Shown here in pieces: positions 46,870-54,566 of a stretch of 64,000 nucleotides of DNA; positions within the stretch are counted from its first letter, which is position 1; every line of letters begins with the position of its first letter. The stretch is from Niabella drilacis (GTDB taxonomy: Bacteria; Bacteroidota; Bacteroidia; Chitinophagales; Chitinophagaceae). The notes beneath the pieces are model-generated. The model was given only the letters and a program-made list of their open reading frames with translations. It searched no databases and was not told the DNA's origin. The DNA lies in assembly GCF_900101395.1 (NCBI RefSeq), contig NZ_FMZO01000019.1:1-64000 (forward strand), given 5' to 3'. The translations under genes and the position numbers were made by a program.

Positions 46870-46938
46870 AGTTCATAGCTGATGGTTCATGGCAACTACA
46901 TAAATGATGACCCATTAACCATAAACGATCCATTTCTC
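46870..46938. repeat. inverted 7-mer array with no embedded gene
   Basis: Left units AGTTCAT (46870), AGCTGAT, GGTTCAT run in strict 7-base register. After a short centre the inverted units ATGACCC (46907), ATTAACC, ATAAACG, then ATTTCTC follow towards the next start codon. Reverse complements of the right units (GGGTCAT, GGTTAAT, CGTTTAT) match the left ones. Same dialect as the array around the 51814 gene. Confidence 0.6.
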
Positions 46939-46964
46939 ACTATAAAATTTTTCACTATTGCATT

Positions 46965-47744
46965 ATGTACACGACTATCGAAACAGAACAGCATTACCAC
47001 ATCGCCACTGTCTGGCTGAACCGGCCGGATGTTCGGAATGCATTCAACGACACTATGATCGCGGAACTGATCCATGCATTTGAAACCCTGGGCAGCGATG
47101 AAGTTGTGCGTGTGATCACCCTGCGGGGACGCGGAAAAGTGTTTTGCGCCGGCGCCGATCTGAAATGGATGAAAGCCACTGCAACATCCGGCTATAAAGA
47201 AAGCCTGGAAGAGAACCGGCAGCTGGCACAATGCTTCCAGACCGTCTATAATACCCCCAAACCCACGATCGCCGTGGTACATGGAGCCGCAATGGGCGGT
47301 GCAAATGGCTTAATCGCTGCCTGCGACTTCGCTTATGCGGGCAATGATACCCTGTTTGCATTTTCTGAAGTGCGACTGGGATTGGTGCCGGCAACCATTG
47401 CGCCCTATATTCTGAAAAGAATCGGGGTAGCAAAAGCAAAAGAGCTCATCCTTACGGGACGGCAATTCCATGCAAAGGAAGCTGCGCAGGCAGGGCTTAT
47501 CAACCAGGTATTACAGGAAATGGACCTGGAAAGCAAGGTAGCCGAGCTCATACAGGAACTACTGCAGGCGGGTCCTGAATCCATTGCTGCATGTAAGCAG
47601 TTATTGCATTATCTGTCAGCAAAAGAGCTGGAAGCCTCCGTTCCATACACCATTGAAGCCATCGCCAGGGCCCGCAGCTCTGCCGAAGGCCAGGAAGGCA
47701 TGCAGGCCTTTTTTGAAAAACGGAAACCCGACTGGATCCGGTAA
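46965..47744 (+). CDS. enoyl-CoA hydratase/isomerase family, probable methylglutaconyl-CoA hydratase
   Basis: Crotonase-fold enzyme. The N-terminal oxyanion segment is VITLRGRGKVFCAGADLKWM, the second is TIAVVHGAAMGGANGLIAACDFAYA, and the catalytic Glu is in FSEVRLGLVPATIAPYIL (the Glu of the ...E-V-R-L-G-L... pattern). Its place between the two carboxylase subunits points to hydration of 3-methylglutaconyl-CoA to HMG-CoA. The length, 259 residues, is typical. It is preceded by an inverted 7-mer array and followed by another right-hand array of 7-mers. Confidence 0.87.
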   Translation: MYTTIETEQHYHIATVWLNRPDVRNAFNDTMIAELIHAFETLGSDEVVRVITLRGRGKVFCAGADLKWMKATATSGYKESLEENRQLAQCFQTVYNTPKPTIAVVHGAAMGGANGLIAACDFAYAGNDTLFAFSEVRLGLVPATIAPYILKRIGVAKAKELILTGRQFHAKEAAQAGLINQVLQEMDLESKVAELIQELLQAGPESIAACKQLLHYLSAKELEASVPYTIEAIARARSSAEGQEGMQAFFEKRKPDWIR

Positions 47745-47763
47745 CATGCTACGGCCCGCTGCA

Positions 47764-47798
47764 AACTTCTAACTATAAAACTTCTCACCTTTCACTCA
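47764..47798. repeat. one-armed 7-mer array next to the carboxylase start
   Basis: Five units AACTTCT, AACTATA, AAACTTC, TCACCTT, TCACTCA run in strict 7-base register from 47764 and end at 47798, so the ATG of the carboxylase follows without a gap. No opposite arm is clear on the left (47745-47763). Confidence 0.5.
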
Positions 47799-49823
47799 AT
47801 GAATAAGATCCTCATAGCAAACCGTGGCGAAATAGCGGTACGTATTATCCGCACTGCAAAAAAAATGCGGATCAACACTGTATTGGTCTATGCCCCCCAG
47901 GATGCCGGTGCGGCCTATCTTCATGAAGCAGACGAAACGGTATTACTGGAGGGACAATCGCTGGGAGAAACCTACCTGAACAGCCGCAATATCATCGCCG
48001 CTGCCAAAGCGGTACATGCAGATGCCATTCACCCGGGCTACGGGTTCCTTTCTGAAAATGCCGCATTTGCTGAAGCCTGCAGAAAGGAGGGCATTATTTT
48101 TATCGGTCCCACACCGGAGGCCATGGAAGCCATGGGGGATAAGATAGCGGCCCGCCGGACGGCCCAGACTGCCGGAGTACCGGTTACACCGGGTATTACC
48201 GGCACTGTACCCGAATTGCTGGCACAATACGCGTCCGTTGGCTTTCCACTGCTGATAAAGGCCGCTGCCGGCGGAGGCGGCAAAGGGATGCGCGTGGTGC
48301 AGCAGGAAACCGAATTAAAAGAGGCCCTGGAAGCAACGGCCCGTGAGGCAAAAAATTATTTTGGCGATGATACGGTTTATATTGAAAAATATATTGAGGC
48401 GCCCAGGCATGTGGAAGTACAGGTGCTCGGCGATCAGCAGGGCCATATCATTCACCTGTTTGAGCGCGAATGCTCCCTGCAACGACGCCATCAGAAGATC
48501 ATCGAAGAAGCGCCCTCTCCTACTTTAACACCCGAAGTAAGGGACCGGATCTGCCATGCCGCGGTACAGCTGGCCGCAGCGATCGGTTACCAAAGTGCCG
48601 GAACGCTCGAATTCCTGGTAGGCCCTGATCTTAGTTTCTATTTTCTTGAAATGAATACCCGCATACAGGTAGAGCACCCGGTTACCGAACTCACCACCGG
48701 TATCGACATCGTGGAACAGCAGATCCGCATCGCCCGGGGAGAACCGCTGGACATCCGCCAAAAGGACATCCGCCAAAGGGGGCATGCTATTGAATGCCGT
48801 ATTTATGCCGAAGATCCCGAACAACAGTTCTTACCGGCCCCCGGCCTCCTGCGCTTTTACAAAGAACCTTATGGCGAGCACATCCGCATCGACAGTATGC
48901 TGCTGCAACACGGCTCCCTAGTGACGGGAGATTTTGATCCGATGATCGCAAAACTCATTACCTGGGGCACAGACCGGGAGGCAGCACGCAAAAAAATGGC
49001 AGAGGCCCTTCAGCAATATTTTATATATGGCATTAAAAACAATATAGCCTTCCTGTCGGGGCTCCTTCATCACCCGGATTTTATTAAAAACAGGATCTCC
49101 ACAAAATACATCGACATCCATCTCGCCGGTCTGCTACAACAGTTCGAAGATCGGAAAAAAAAGGAGCACATACAGATTCCTTTGACCGCTGCATTGGTAT
49201 TCAGCCTGCTGCACAAAGCGGGCAATGCATCATCCATCTGGGAAACCATCGGTTACTGGCGGCGGGTTCCACAGCTTATACTGGATGTGGAGGGTAAGGA
49301 TATTGTGGTAGTGATTCACCGGCAGACGCACTCTTCAGTCGATTTTGAATATCAAACAGTATCCGGCAGTGCAACGCTTGCGGCTACAGGAGCGCAGCAA
49401 TTCAATCTTATACTGGATCAGCAATCATATCCGGTACACATTTTTGAAAGGGCGCCGGGTATATTCATCATACGTTACAACGGATTTGACTATACCGTAA
49501 AACGCAATGATATCTTGCATATAGCGGCAAACAGGTTGCCTCCTCCATCTGTCAGCTCCGCAACAGCCGGAAATATTTGTGCGCCCATGCCGGGCAAGGT
49601 GATAAAAATAGCTGTAGCCCCCGGAACCGCAGTGCACGCCGGGGATCTGCTATTAATTGTAGAAGCTATGAAAATGGAAAATAATATCCTGAGTCCGAAA
49701 GACGGAACAGTAACAGCAATAGATGTAGCCGAAGGCGATAAGGTAGACACAACGACCACATTGATTCACATAGAGGATGCGAATTCGCTGGTTCGTGAGG
49801 ACACGAACCAGGGCACAAAATAA
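47799..49823 (+). CDS. acyl-CoA carboxylase alpha subunit (biotin carboxylase + BCCP), methylcrotonyl type
   Basis: ATP-dependent carboxylation of biotin, then handing it to the beta subunit. Biotin carboxylase domain: ILIANRGEIAVRIIRTAKK (N-term), GAGAAGGGGKGMRVV-like ATP loop (KAAAGGGGKGMRVV), ERECSLQRRHQKIIEEAPS and EMNTRIQVEHPVTE. The C-terminal BCCP ends with the biotin Lys in VEAMKMENNI (about 620). Length 674 fits the MCC/PCC alpha type. The last 12 codons (from about 49788) lie in a REP hairpin (LVREDTNQGTK before the stop), so the native C-terminus has probably been altered by that repeat. It is co-directional with the hydratase. Confidence 0.92.
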   Translation: MNKILIANRGEIAVRIIRTAKKMRINTVLVYAPQDAGAAYLHEADETVLLEGQSLGETYLNSRNIIAAAKAVHADAIHPGYGFLSENAAFAEACRKEGIIFIGPTPEAMEAMGDKIAARRTAQTAGVPVTPGITGTVPELLAQYASVGFPLLIKAAAGGGGKGMRVVQQETELKEALEATAREAKNYFGDDTVYIEKYIEAPRHVEVQVLGDQQGHIIHLFERECSLQRRHQKIIEEAPSPTLTPEVRDRICHAAVQLAAAIGYQSAGTLEFLVGPDLSFYFLEMNTRIQVEHPVTELTTGIDIVEQQIRIARGEPLDIRQKDIRQRGHAIECRIYAEDPEQQFLPAPGLLRFYKEPYGEHIRIDSMLLQHGSLVTGDFDPMIAKLITWGTDREAARKKMAEALQQYFIYGIKNNIAFLSGLLHHPDFIKNRISTKYIDIHLAGLLQQFEDRKKKEHIQIPLTAALVFSLLHKAGNASSIWETIGYWRRVPQLILDVEGKDIVVVIHRQTHSSVDFEYQTVSGSATLAATGAQQFNLILDQQSYPVHIFERAPGIFIIRYNGFDYTVKRNDILHIAANRLPPPSVSSATAGNICAPMPGKVIKIAVAPGTAVHAGDLLLIVEAMKMENNILSPKDGTVTAIDVAEGDKVDTTTTLIHIEDANSLVREDTNQGTK

Positions 49824-49863
49824 TAACTTAAGCTAAAGCCACGGTTCGTGTCCTCACGAACCG
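49788..49863. repeat. REPIN copy left of the RAYT gene
   Basis: Hairpin 1: stem CTGGTTCGTG (49788-49797), loop AGGA, perfect complement at 49802-49811. Hairpin 2: stem CGGTTCGTG (49842-49850), loop TCCT, perfect complement at 49855-49863. Hairpin 1 is inside the carboxylase reading frame. Confidence 0.88.
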
Positions 49864-49882
49864 CAATAGAAATACTTTCATC

Positions 49883-50446
49883 ATGGAAGAACAGATCTTA
49901 AAAACACAACGGAAAAGCCACATAGAAATCGGAGAAATTTTCTTTTGGACGGCAACCATCCACAACTGGCAACGGTTGCTGGAACAAGACGCTTATAAAC
50001 ATATAATCATCAACCCCTTGCAACATTTATCAGACGCCGGAAAAATCGATGTTTTTGCTTTTATAATCATGCCGAATCATATTCATTTAATCTGGAGGAC
50101 CAATGCGCTAAATGGCAAGGAAACGGCACAGGGTTCCTTTCTAAAATTTACGGCACACGAATTTAAAAAGCGAATTCCAACAGAACAGAAAAATCATCTT
50201 TCTTCCTATAAAGTATCTGCAATCAATAAACAGTATGAATTCTGGCAACGGGATCCTTTAGCCATTCATCTATATACAAAAAATGTAGCTTATCAAAAAC
50301 TGGATTACATTCATTGCAATCCATGTACAGAACGCTGGAAACTGGTAGCAGACCCCTGTGATTACGTGTATTCCTCCGCAGGTTTCTATGAGAAGAACGA
50401 AAACCGGTTTGCATTTTTAAAGGATTTACGTGAAGAATTTGGTTAG
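49883..50446 (+). CDS. REP-associated tyrosine transposase (RAYT), IS200/Y1 HUH family
   Basis: A single-domain HUH nuclease that processes single-stranded REP hairpins; not a self-mobilising IS gene in most cases. The HUH metal motif is H66-I-H68 in IIMPNHIHLIW. The C-terminal part has the KLDYIHCNP and YVYSSAGFY segments seen in the Bacteroidota Y1 transposases; the catalytic Tyr is one of these. At 187 residues it is a normal length. It is bracketed by REPINs at 49788-49863 and 50456-50536, the hallmark of RAYT/REP units. Its insertion interrupts the leucine cluster without breaking a gene. Confidence 0.9.
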   Translation: MEEQILKTQRKSHIEIGEIFFWTATIHNWQRLLEQDAYKHIIINPLQHLSDAGKIDVFAFIIMPNHIHLIWRTNALNGKETAQGSFLKFTAHEFKKRIPTEQKNHLSSYKVSAINKQYEFWQRDPLAIHLYTKNVAYQKLDYIHCNPCTERWKLVADPCDYVYSSAGFYEKNENRFAFLKDLREEFG

Positions 50447-50455
50447 ACACATCTT

Positions 50456-50536
50456 CTGGTTCGTGAGGACACGAACCAGGGCGCAGAATGATATGAAGAT
50501 ACGAACTAAAGCCGCGGCTCGCGTCCTCGCGAACCG
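50456..50536. repeat. REPIN copy right of the RAYT gene
   Basis: Hairpin 1: stem CTGGTTCGTG (50456-50465), loop AGGA, perfect complement at 50470-50479; identical to the left copy. Hairpin 2: stem CGGCTCGCG (50515-50523), loop TCCT, complement at 50528-50536 with one C-A mismatch. Confidence 0.88.
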
Positions 50537-50565
50537 CAACAAAACCAAAAAAGATACATTATAAT

Positions 50566-51711
50566 ATGGACTACACATTAAGCGAAGAGCACAAGGCGAT
50601 CCGGAATATGGTGCGGTCTTTCGCGGAAAAAAACATCAAACCCCAGGCACAGGAACTGGATGAGCGGGAAAAATTTTCACCGGAGCTTACCCGGCAGATG
50701 GGCGAGCTGGGCCTGATGGGCATTTACCTTCCCGAAAAATACGGGGGAGCAGGTATGGATTACCTGGCATATATCATTGCTGTGGAAGAAATAGCGCGGG
50801 TAGACGGATCACAGGCAGCCACCCTGGCGGCACATAACTCCCTGGGCATTGGTCCCATTTACAACTATGGCACAGAGGAACAAAAACTGCAATACCTGCC
50901 GCAGCTTTGCACAGGCACAGCCCTATGGTCGTTCGGATTAACAGAACCCGGCGCCGGAAGCGACTCCCGGGCATCAAAGACCACAGCAAAAACGGACGGC
51001 GATCATTGGGTGATCAACGGCAACAAGATCTTTATCACCAATGGTTCCGTTTCACTGAACCGGGGTACTACTGTACAGGCTGTAACCAATGAAGTAAACG
51101 GCAAAAAAGAATTCACCACGATCATTGTTGACCGGGATACGCTGGGCTTCTCGCAACAAGCCATGCATGGAAAAATGATGTGGCGTGCCAGCGATACCGC
51201 CCAATTATTCTTCGACGATTGCCGCGTACCAAAATCGCATACCCTTGGACCGGTTGGGGAAGGATCAAAGATTATGTTGCGTACACTGGATGCAGGCCGG
51301 CTGAGTATTGCCGCCATGGGACTGGGCTGCGCACAGGGCGCTTTTGAAATGGCATTGAGTTACGCACAGGAACGCCGCCAATTTGGTAATTCGATCGCGT
51401 CCTTTCAGATCAACCAGTTCAAACTGGCCGATATGGCCCTGAAAATAGAACTGGCGCGTACGTTTTTATATAAGGCCTGCTGGCTGAAAGATACCCATCA
51501 GCCTTTTACAAAAGAAGCCGCCATGGCCAAGCTTTATTGCTCGGAGATCGCCAGGGAAGTAGCCGATGCTGCCGTACAGCTTCACGGGGGTTATGGCCTG
51601 ATGAAGGAATACAATATCGAACGTTTTTATCGTGATCAACGGCTCTTACAAATCGGAGAAGGTACATCAGAGATCCAACGGATCGTGATCGCAAAGCAGT
51701 TGGGGTTGTAG
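50566..51711 (+). CDS. acyl-CoA dehydrogenase (short/branched-chain family)
   Basis: A FAD enzyme that introduces the alpha-beta double bond of acyl-CoA. Key segments: KNIKPQAQELDEREKF, EKYGGAGMDYLAYIIAVEEIARVDGS, FGLTEPGAGSDSRASKTTA (FAD loop), YAQERRQFGNSIASFQINQFKLADM, and LLQIGEGTSEIQRIVIAKQL. The Glu in I-G-E-G-T is the base position of the short/medium-chain enzymes. Isovaleryl-CoA dehydrogenase usually has Ala there (GAGT) and its base elsewhere. Its location in the leucine cluster suggests isovaleryl-CoA, but by motif it is closer to the short/branched-chain type. Length 381 is normal. Confidence 0.87.
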   Translation: MDYTLSEEHKAIRNMVRSFAEKNIKPQAQELDEREKFSPELTRQMGELGLMGIYLPEKYGGAGMDYLAYIIAVEEIARVDGSQAATLAAHNSLGIGPIYNYGTEEQKLQYLPQLCTGTALWSFGLTEPGAGSDSRASKTTAKTDGDHWVINGNKIFITNGSVSLNRGTTVQAVTNEVNGKKEFTTIIVDRDTLGFSQQAMHGKMMWRASDTAQLFFDDCRVPKSHTLGPVGEGSKIMLRTLDAGRLSIAAMGLGCAQGAFEMALSYAQERRQFGNSIASFQINQFKLADMALKIELARTFLYKACWLKDTHQPFTKEAAMAKLYCSEIAREVADAAVQLHGGYGLMKEYNIERFYRDQRLLQIGEGTSEIQRIVIAKQLGL

Positions 51712-51738
51712 TTCATGGTCGAATCGTTCATAGCGGAT
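51710..51738. repeat. left arm of inverted 7-mer array around the 51814 gene
   Basis: Units AGTTCAT (51710), GGTCGAAT, CGTTCAT, AGCGGAT run in nearly strict register from inside the acyl-CoA dehydrogenase stop codon. The right arm is at 52180-52221. Confidence 0.6.
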
Positions 51739-51813
51739 AGCTTTTACTATAGACTGCAGCCTTGAAGTGCATGGATATACTCGAAAAAAACAAATACAAT
51801 AACCTAAATTCAT

Positions 51814-52164
51814 ATGGCATTCCGTTTTGAAGCATTAAATGTCTGGCAGAAGGCGGTCGATACATCCAATGAGATTGATCCTATAACGAAGCGCTTTCCC
51901 GTTGAGGAAAGATATAGCCTGTCTTCCCAGCTCAAAAAAGCAGCTGACGCTGTTGTGCTGAACATCGTCGAAGGCGCTACAGGGCAAACTGTTCCGGTAT
52001 TTAAGCAATTCTTAAATATCGCCTTGCGCCCGGCCATAGAAGTAGTGGCCGGGTTGTTTTTAGCAAAAAAGGGCAACTATATCCCAGAAGATTTGTTTAA
52101 AAAATTATACGAAGAATATGAGTTATTGAGCAAAATGATTACCAGGCTCCGTAATGCTTTATAA
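51814..52164 (+). CDS. four-helix-bundle protein (23S rRNA intervening-sequence / S23 family)
   Basis: A 116-residue all-helical protein. The pattern LNVWQKAVDTSNEI, FPVEERYSLSSQLKKAADAVVLNIVEGATGQ, FKQFLNIALRPAIEVVAGLFLAKKG, and a Leu/Lys-rich C-terminal helix is typical of the S23/IVP four-helix family, also related to Avd accessory proteins of diversity-generating retroelements. Here no reverse transcriptase or template repeat is seen. The function is unknown. It lies between an acyl-CoA dehydrogenase and HMG-CoA lyase and is flanked by inverted 7-mer arrays, as is its cousin at 54567. Confidence 0.83.
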   Translation: MAFRFEALNVWQKAVDTSNEIDPITKRFPVEERYSLSSQLKKAADAVVLNIVEGATGQTVPVFKQFLNIALRPAIEVVAGLFLAKKGNYIPEDLFKKLYEEYELLSKMITRLRNAL

Positions 52165-52179
52165 ATATATCGGACAGCG

Positions 52180-52221
52180 ATTTACCATGAACGATGATCA
52201 ATTAACTATTCACTATACGTT
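52180..52221. repeat. right arm of inverted 7-mer array, abutting the HMG-CoA lyase start
   Basis: Six units in perfect 7-base register: ATTTACC, ATGAACG, ATGATCA, ATTAACT, ATTCACT, ATACGTT; the ATG of the lyase follows directly. The reverse complements (CGTTCAT, GGTAAAT, AGTTAAT) match the left arm at 51710. Confidence 0.7.
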
Positions 52222-53088
52222 ATGATCCATGAACTTAAAATAACCGAATGCCCCCGCGATGCACAGCAGGGACTTCCCTACATCATTCCGCCGGAGAAAC
52301 GGGCGGCCTATATCAATGAACTGATGCAGGTTGGATTTGAGGTGATCGATTTCGGGAGTTTTGTGTCGCCCAAAGCAGTGCCGCAAATGGCGGACTCCGC
52401 AAAAGTGCTGGAGGGCATCAACAAAGAAGGTTCGGCTACCAGGTTGCTGGCCATTATCGGGAACGAAAGGGGTGCAACAGAAGCCGCCGCCCAGCCCAAA
52501 GTGGATATTTTAGGATTTCCCTACTCCATCTCCAATACCTTCCTGGAACGGAATATTCATTCCGATTCCTCCAAAGCGCTGCATGTGCTTGATGCAATCA
52601 CCGGTATTGCCCGGGACACCGGCAAGCAGCTCCGCGTGTATATCAGCATGGCCTTCGGCAATCCCTACGGGGACGAATGGTCAGCATTCATCGTACAGGA
52701 CGCCGTTTATTTACTGGCAGGGAAGGGTGTTCAAACCATCACGCTGTCCGATACCACCGGATTGGGCACACCGGAAATCATTTACAAACTTTTTAAAACC
52801 CTGATCCCCCGTTTTCCGGGTGTGGAACTGGGTCTCCACCTTCATACCCTTCCGGGGCAGGCGATGGAAAAAATCGACGCCGCCTGGAAAGCCGGTTGCC
52901 GTAGTTTTGATGGTGTGATCAACGGGTTGGGCGGCTGCCCGCTTACCGGTTATGAACTATTGGGCAATGTAAACACCCTTTCATTACTGCAATATTGCCG
53001 TGATCATAAGATCGCATCCGGGCTGGACGAGGCCCGTATCCGGAAGATCGCCGCGGCCTATCCCGGTTTTAACCTGTTGAAATCTTAA
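52222..53088 (+). CDS. mvaB: hydroxymethylglutaryl-CoA lyase
   Basis: A metal-dependent TIM-barrel lyase that splits HMG-CoA to acetyl-CoA and acetoacetate. ITECPRDAQQG carries the catalytic Arg-Asp pair, GFEVIDFGSFVSPKAVPQMAD the substrate region, LSDTTGLGTP and ELGLHLHTLPGQ (His-x-His metal ligands) follow, and INGLGGCPLTG holds the active-site Cys loop. At 288 residues it is full length. With the carboxylase, hydratase, dehydrogenase and CoA-transferase it completes leucine degradation. Its start codon is abutted by a 7-mer array. Confidence 0.93.
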   Translation: MIHELKITECPRDAQQGLPYIIPPEKRAAYINELMQVGFEVIDFGSFVSPKAVPQMADSAKVLEGINKEGSATRLLAIIGNERGATEAAAQPKVDILGFPYSISNTFLERNIHSDSSKALHVLDAITGIARDTGKQLRVYISMAFGNPYGDEWSAFIVQDAVYLLAGKGVQTITLSDTTGLGTPEIIYKLFKTLIPRFPGVELGLHLHTLPGQAMEKIDAAWKAGCRSFDGVINGLGGCPLTGYELLGNVNTLSLLQYCRDHKIASGLDEARIRKIAAAYPGFNLLKS

Positions 53089-53122
53089 ACAGGATGATGT
53101 AACTTACATAAAAACCACGGCT

Positions 53123-53719
53123 ATGAAATGGCTATCTGTTATCCTTCTCAGTTGTTTCTACTGTTTTTCACAGGCACAGGAAAACAGCATACCGAATACT
53201 GAGATGTTGCATCAGCAACGGATCGAAACCAACCGGAAAGGCATGTGGGTATTATCCGGATGGGGCCTGGCTAATATGGGTAGTGGTATCATTGGAGCGC
53301 TCAATACAACCAACACGGAAGTAAAAGCCTTTCACACCATGAATGCCTTATGGGGCGTGGTCAATACCGGCATTGGTGTTTTAGGGCTGATGCGCGCGAA
53401 AAGAGAAAAGAGCCTGTCCTTTTCAGACGCCGATAAGTACCGGGCTTACAAAAATGTAAAAAAACTTTACCTTATCAATGGCGGACTTGATGTGCTGTAT
53501 ATGGGCACGGGGGCGTTCTTAAAAGCGCGGGCGGACAATGCAAAAAACCCGGCCAGGAACAGGGGCTACGGAAATTCATTGATCGTTCAGGGTGCAGGAT
53601 TGTTGCTGTATGATATTACCATGTACCTGAGCCATCAAAAACAAAACCGCTACTGGAAGAAGGCCGTGCAGGAATTGGCAGTCACAGAAAACGGCATCGG
53701 TATGGTCTATCATTTTTAA
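53123..53719 (+). CDS. exported protein of unknown function, possibly DUF6992-like
   Basis: A signal peptide (MKWLSVILLSCFYCFSQAQ) is followed by two small hydrophobic stretches (GWGLANMGSGIIGAL, ALWGVVNTGIGVLGLM) and later LYLINGGLDVLYMGTGAFL and IVQGAGLLLYDITMYL. The Gly-rich helix pattern suggests a small membrane-associated protein. I do not recognise a known enzyme; the closest impression is a small Bacteroidota family of unknown function. 198 residues. It sits between mvaB and the CoA-transferase on the same strand. Confidence 0.55.
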   Translation: MKWLSVILLSCFYCFSQAQENSIPNTEMLHQQRIETNRKGMWVLSGWGLANMGSGIIGALNTTNTEVKAFHTMNALWGVVNTGIGVLGLMRAKREKSLSFSDADKYRAYKNVKKLYLINGGLDVLYMGTGAFLKARADNAKNPARNRGYGNSLIVQGAGLLLYDITMYLSHQKQNRYWKKAVQELAVTENGIGMVYHF

Positions 53720-53823
53720 GACCCCGTTCGAAGAACAGAAACGACAAAGACGCAAAGGGAGGAACACCAAAATCAGCTTAACAGCATCTGAAGGCCCAGT
53801 GCCTCAGTGGCAAAACAAATAAT

Positions 53824-54513
53824 ATGAACAAAGTTGTAAAAAATGCGCAGGAGGCGATCGCTGGTATCAAAAGCGGTATGACGCTGATGGTGGGAGGCTT
53901 CGGGCTTTGCGGCATCCCTGAAAACTGCATTAAGGCAATCACGGAAACGGATCTCAGCGCACTCACCTGCATTTCCAACAATGCAGGTGTAGATAACTTC
54001 GGACTTGGCCTCCTGCTTCAGAAAAAACAGATCCGGAAAATGATCTCCTCTTATGTTGGTGAGAACGCCGAATTTGAGCGGCAGCTCCTACAGGGAGAAC
54101 TGGAAGTGGAACTGATTCCCCAGGGTACCCTTGCCGAACGTTGCCGGGCAGGCGGAGCAGGTATCCCTGCCTTTTATGTTCCCGCGGGATATGGTACCGA
54201 AGTTGCGGCCGGCAAGGAGGTGCGGGATTTTAATGGCAAGCCTCATTTACTGGAATACGCCTTAACGGCCGATTTTGCCATTGTAAAAGCCTGGAAGGGC
54301 GATACCCATGGCAACCTTATTTACAAAGAAACAGCAGGCAATTTCAACCATCCGATGGCCACCGCGGGAAGGATCACCATTGCGGAAGTGGAAGAACTGG
54401 TACCGGCAGGGCAGCTGAACCCGATGCAGATCCACACGCCGGGTGTATATATAAAACGCATCTTCCAGGGCACGCATTATGAAAAAAGGATTGAGCAATT
54501 AACGGAAAGCTAG
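53824..54513 (+). CDS. scoA: 3-oxoacid CoA-transferase subunit A
   Basis: Forms, with subunit B, the succinyl-CoA:3-ketoacid CoA-transferase that activates acetoacetate to acetoacetyl-CoA. [18 protein letters not shown], the [18 protein letters not shown] segment and the [24 protein letters not shown] region are typical of the alpha subunit. The length, 229 residues, is normal. It is separated from its partner by about 550 bases containing a four-helix-bundle gene in an inverted 7-mer array, which is unusual because the two subunits are normally adjacent. Confidence 0.93.
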   Translation: MNKVVKNAQEAIAGIKSGMTLMVGGFGLCGIPENCIKAITETDLSALTCISNNAGVDNFGLGLLLQKKQIRKMISSYVGENAEFERQLLQGELEVELIPQGTLAERCRAGGAGIPAFYVPAGYGTEVAAGKEVRDFNGKPHLLEYALTADFAIVKAWKGDTHGNLIYKETAGNFNHPMATAGRITIAEVEELVPAGQLNPMQIHTPGVYIKRIFQGTHYEKRIEQLTES

Positions 54514-54541
54514 TAGAGAATAGCAAGTAGCCAGTAGGAAT
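54508..54541. repeat. left arm of inverted 7-mer array between scoA and scoB
   Basis: Units of 7 bases in strict register: AGCTAGT (spans the scoA stop), AGAGAAT, AGCAAGT, AGCCAGT, AGGAATT. They are directly followed by AT-rich DNA and the embedded 54567 gene. A second short copy (TAGAGAA...TAGCAAG) follows the stop of that gene at 54936. Confidence 0.65.
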
Positions 54542-54566
54542 TATTCTAAACTTAAATATAAATAGC

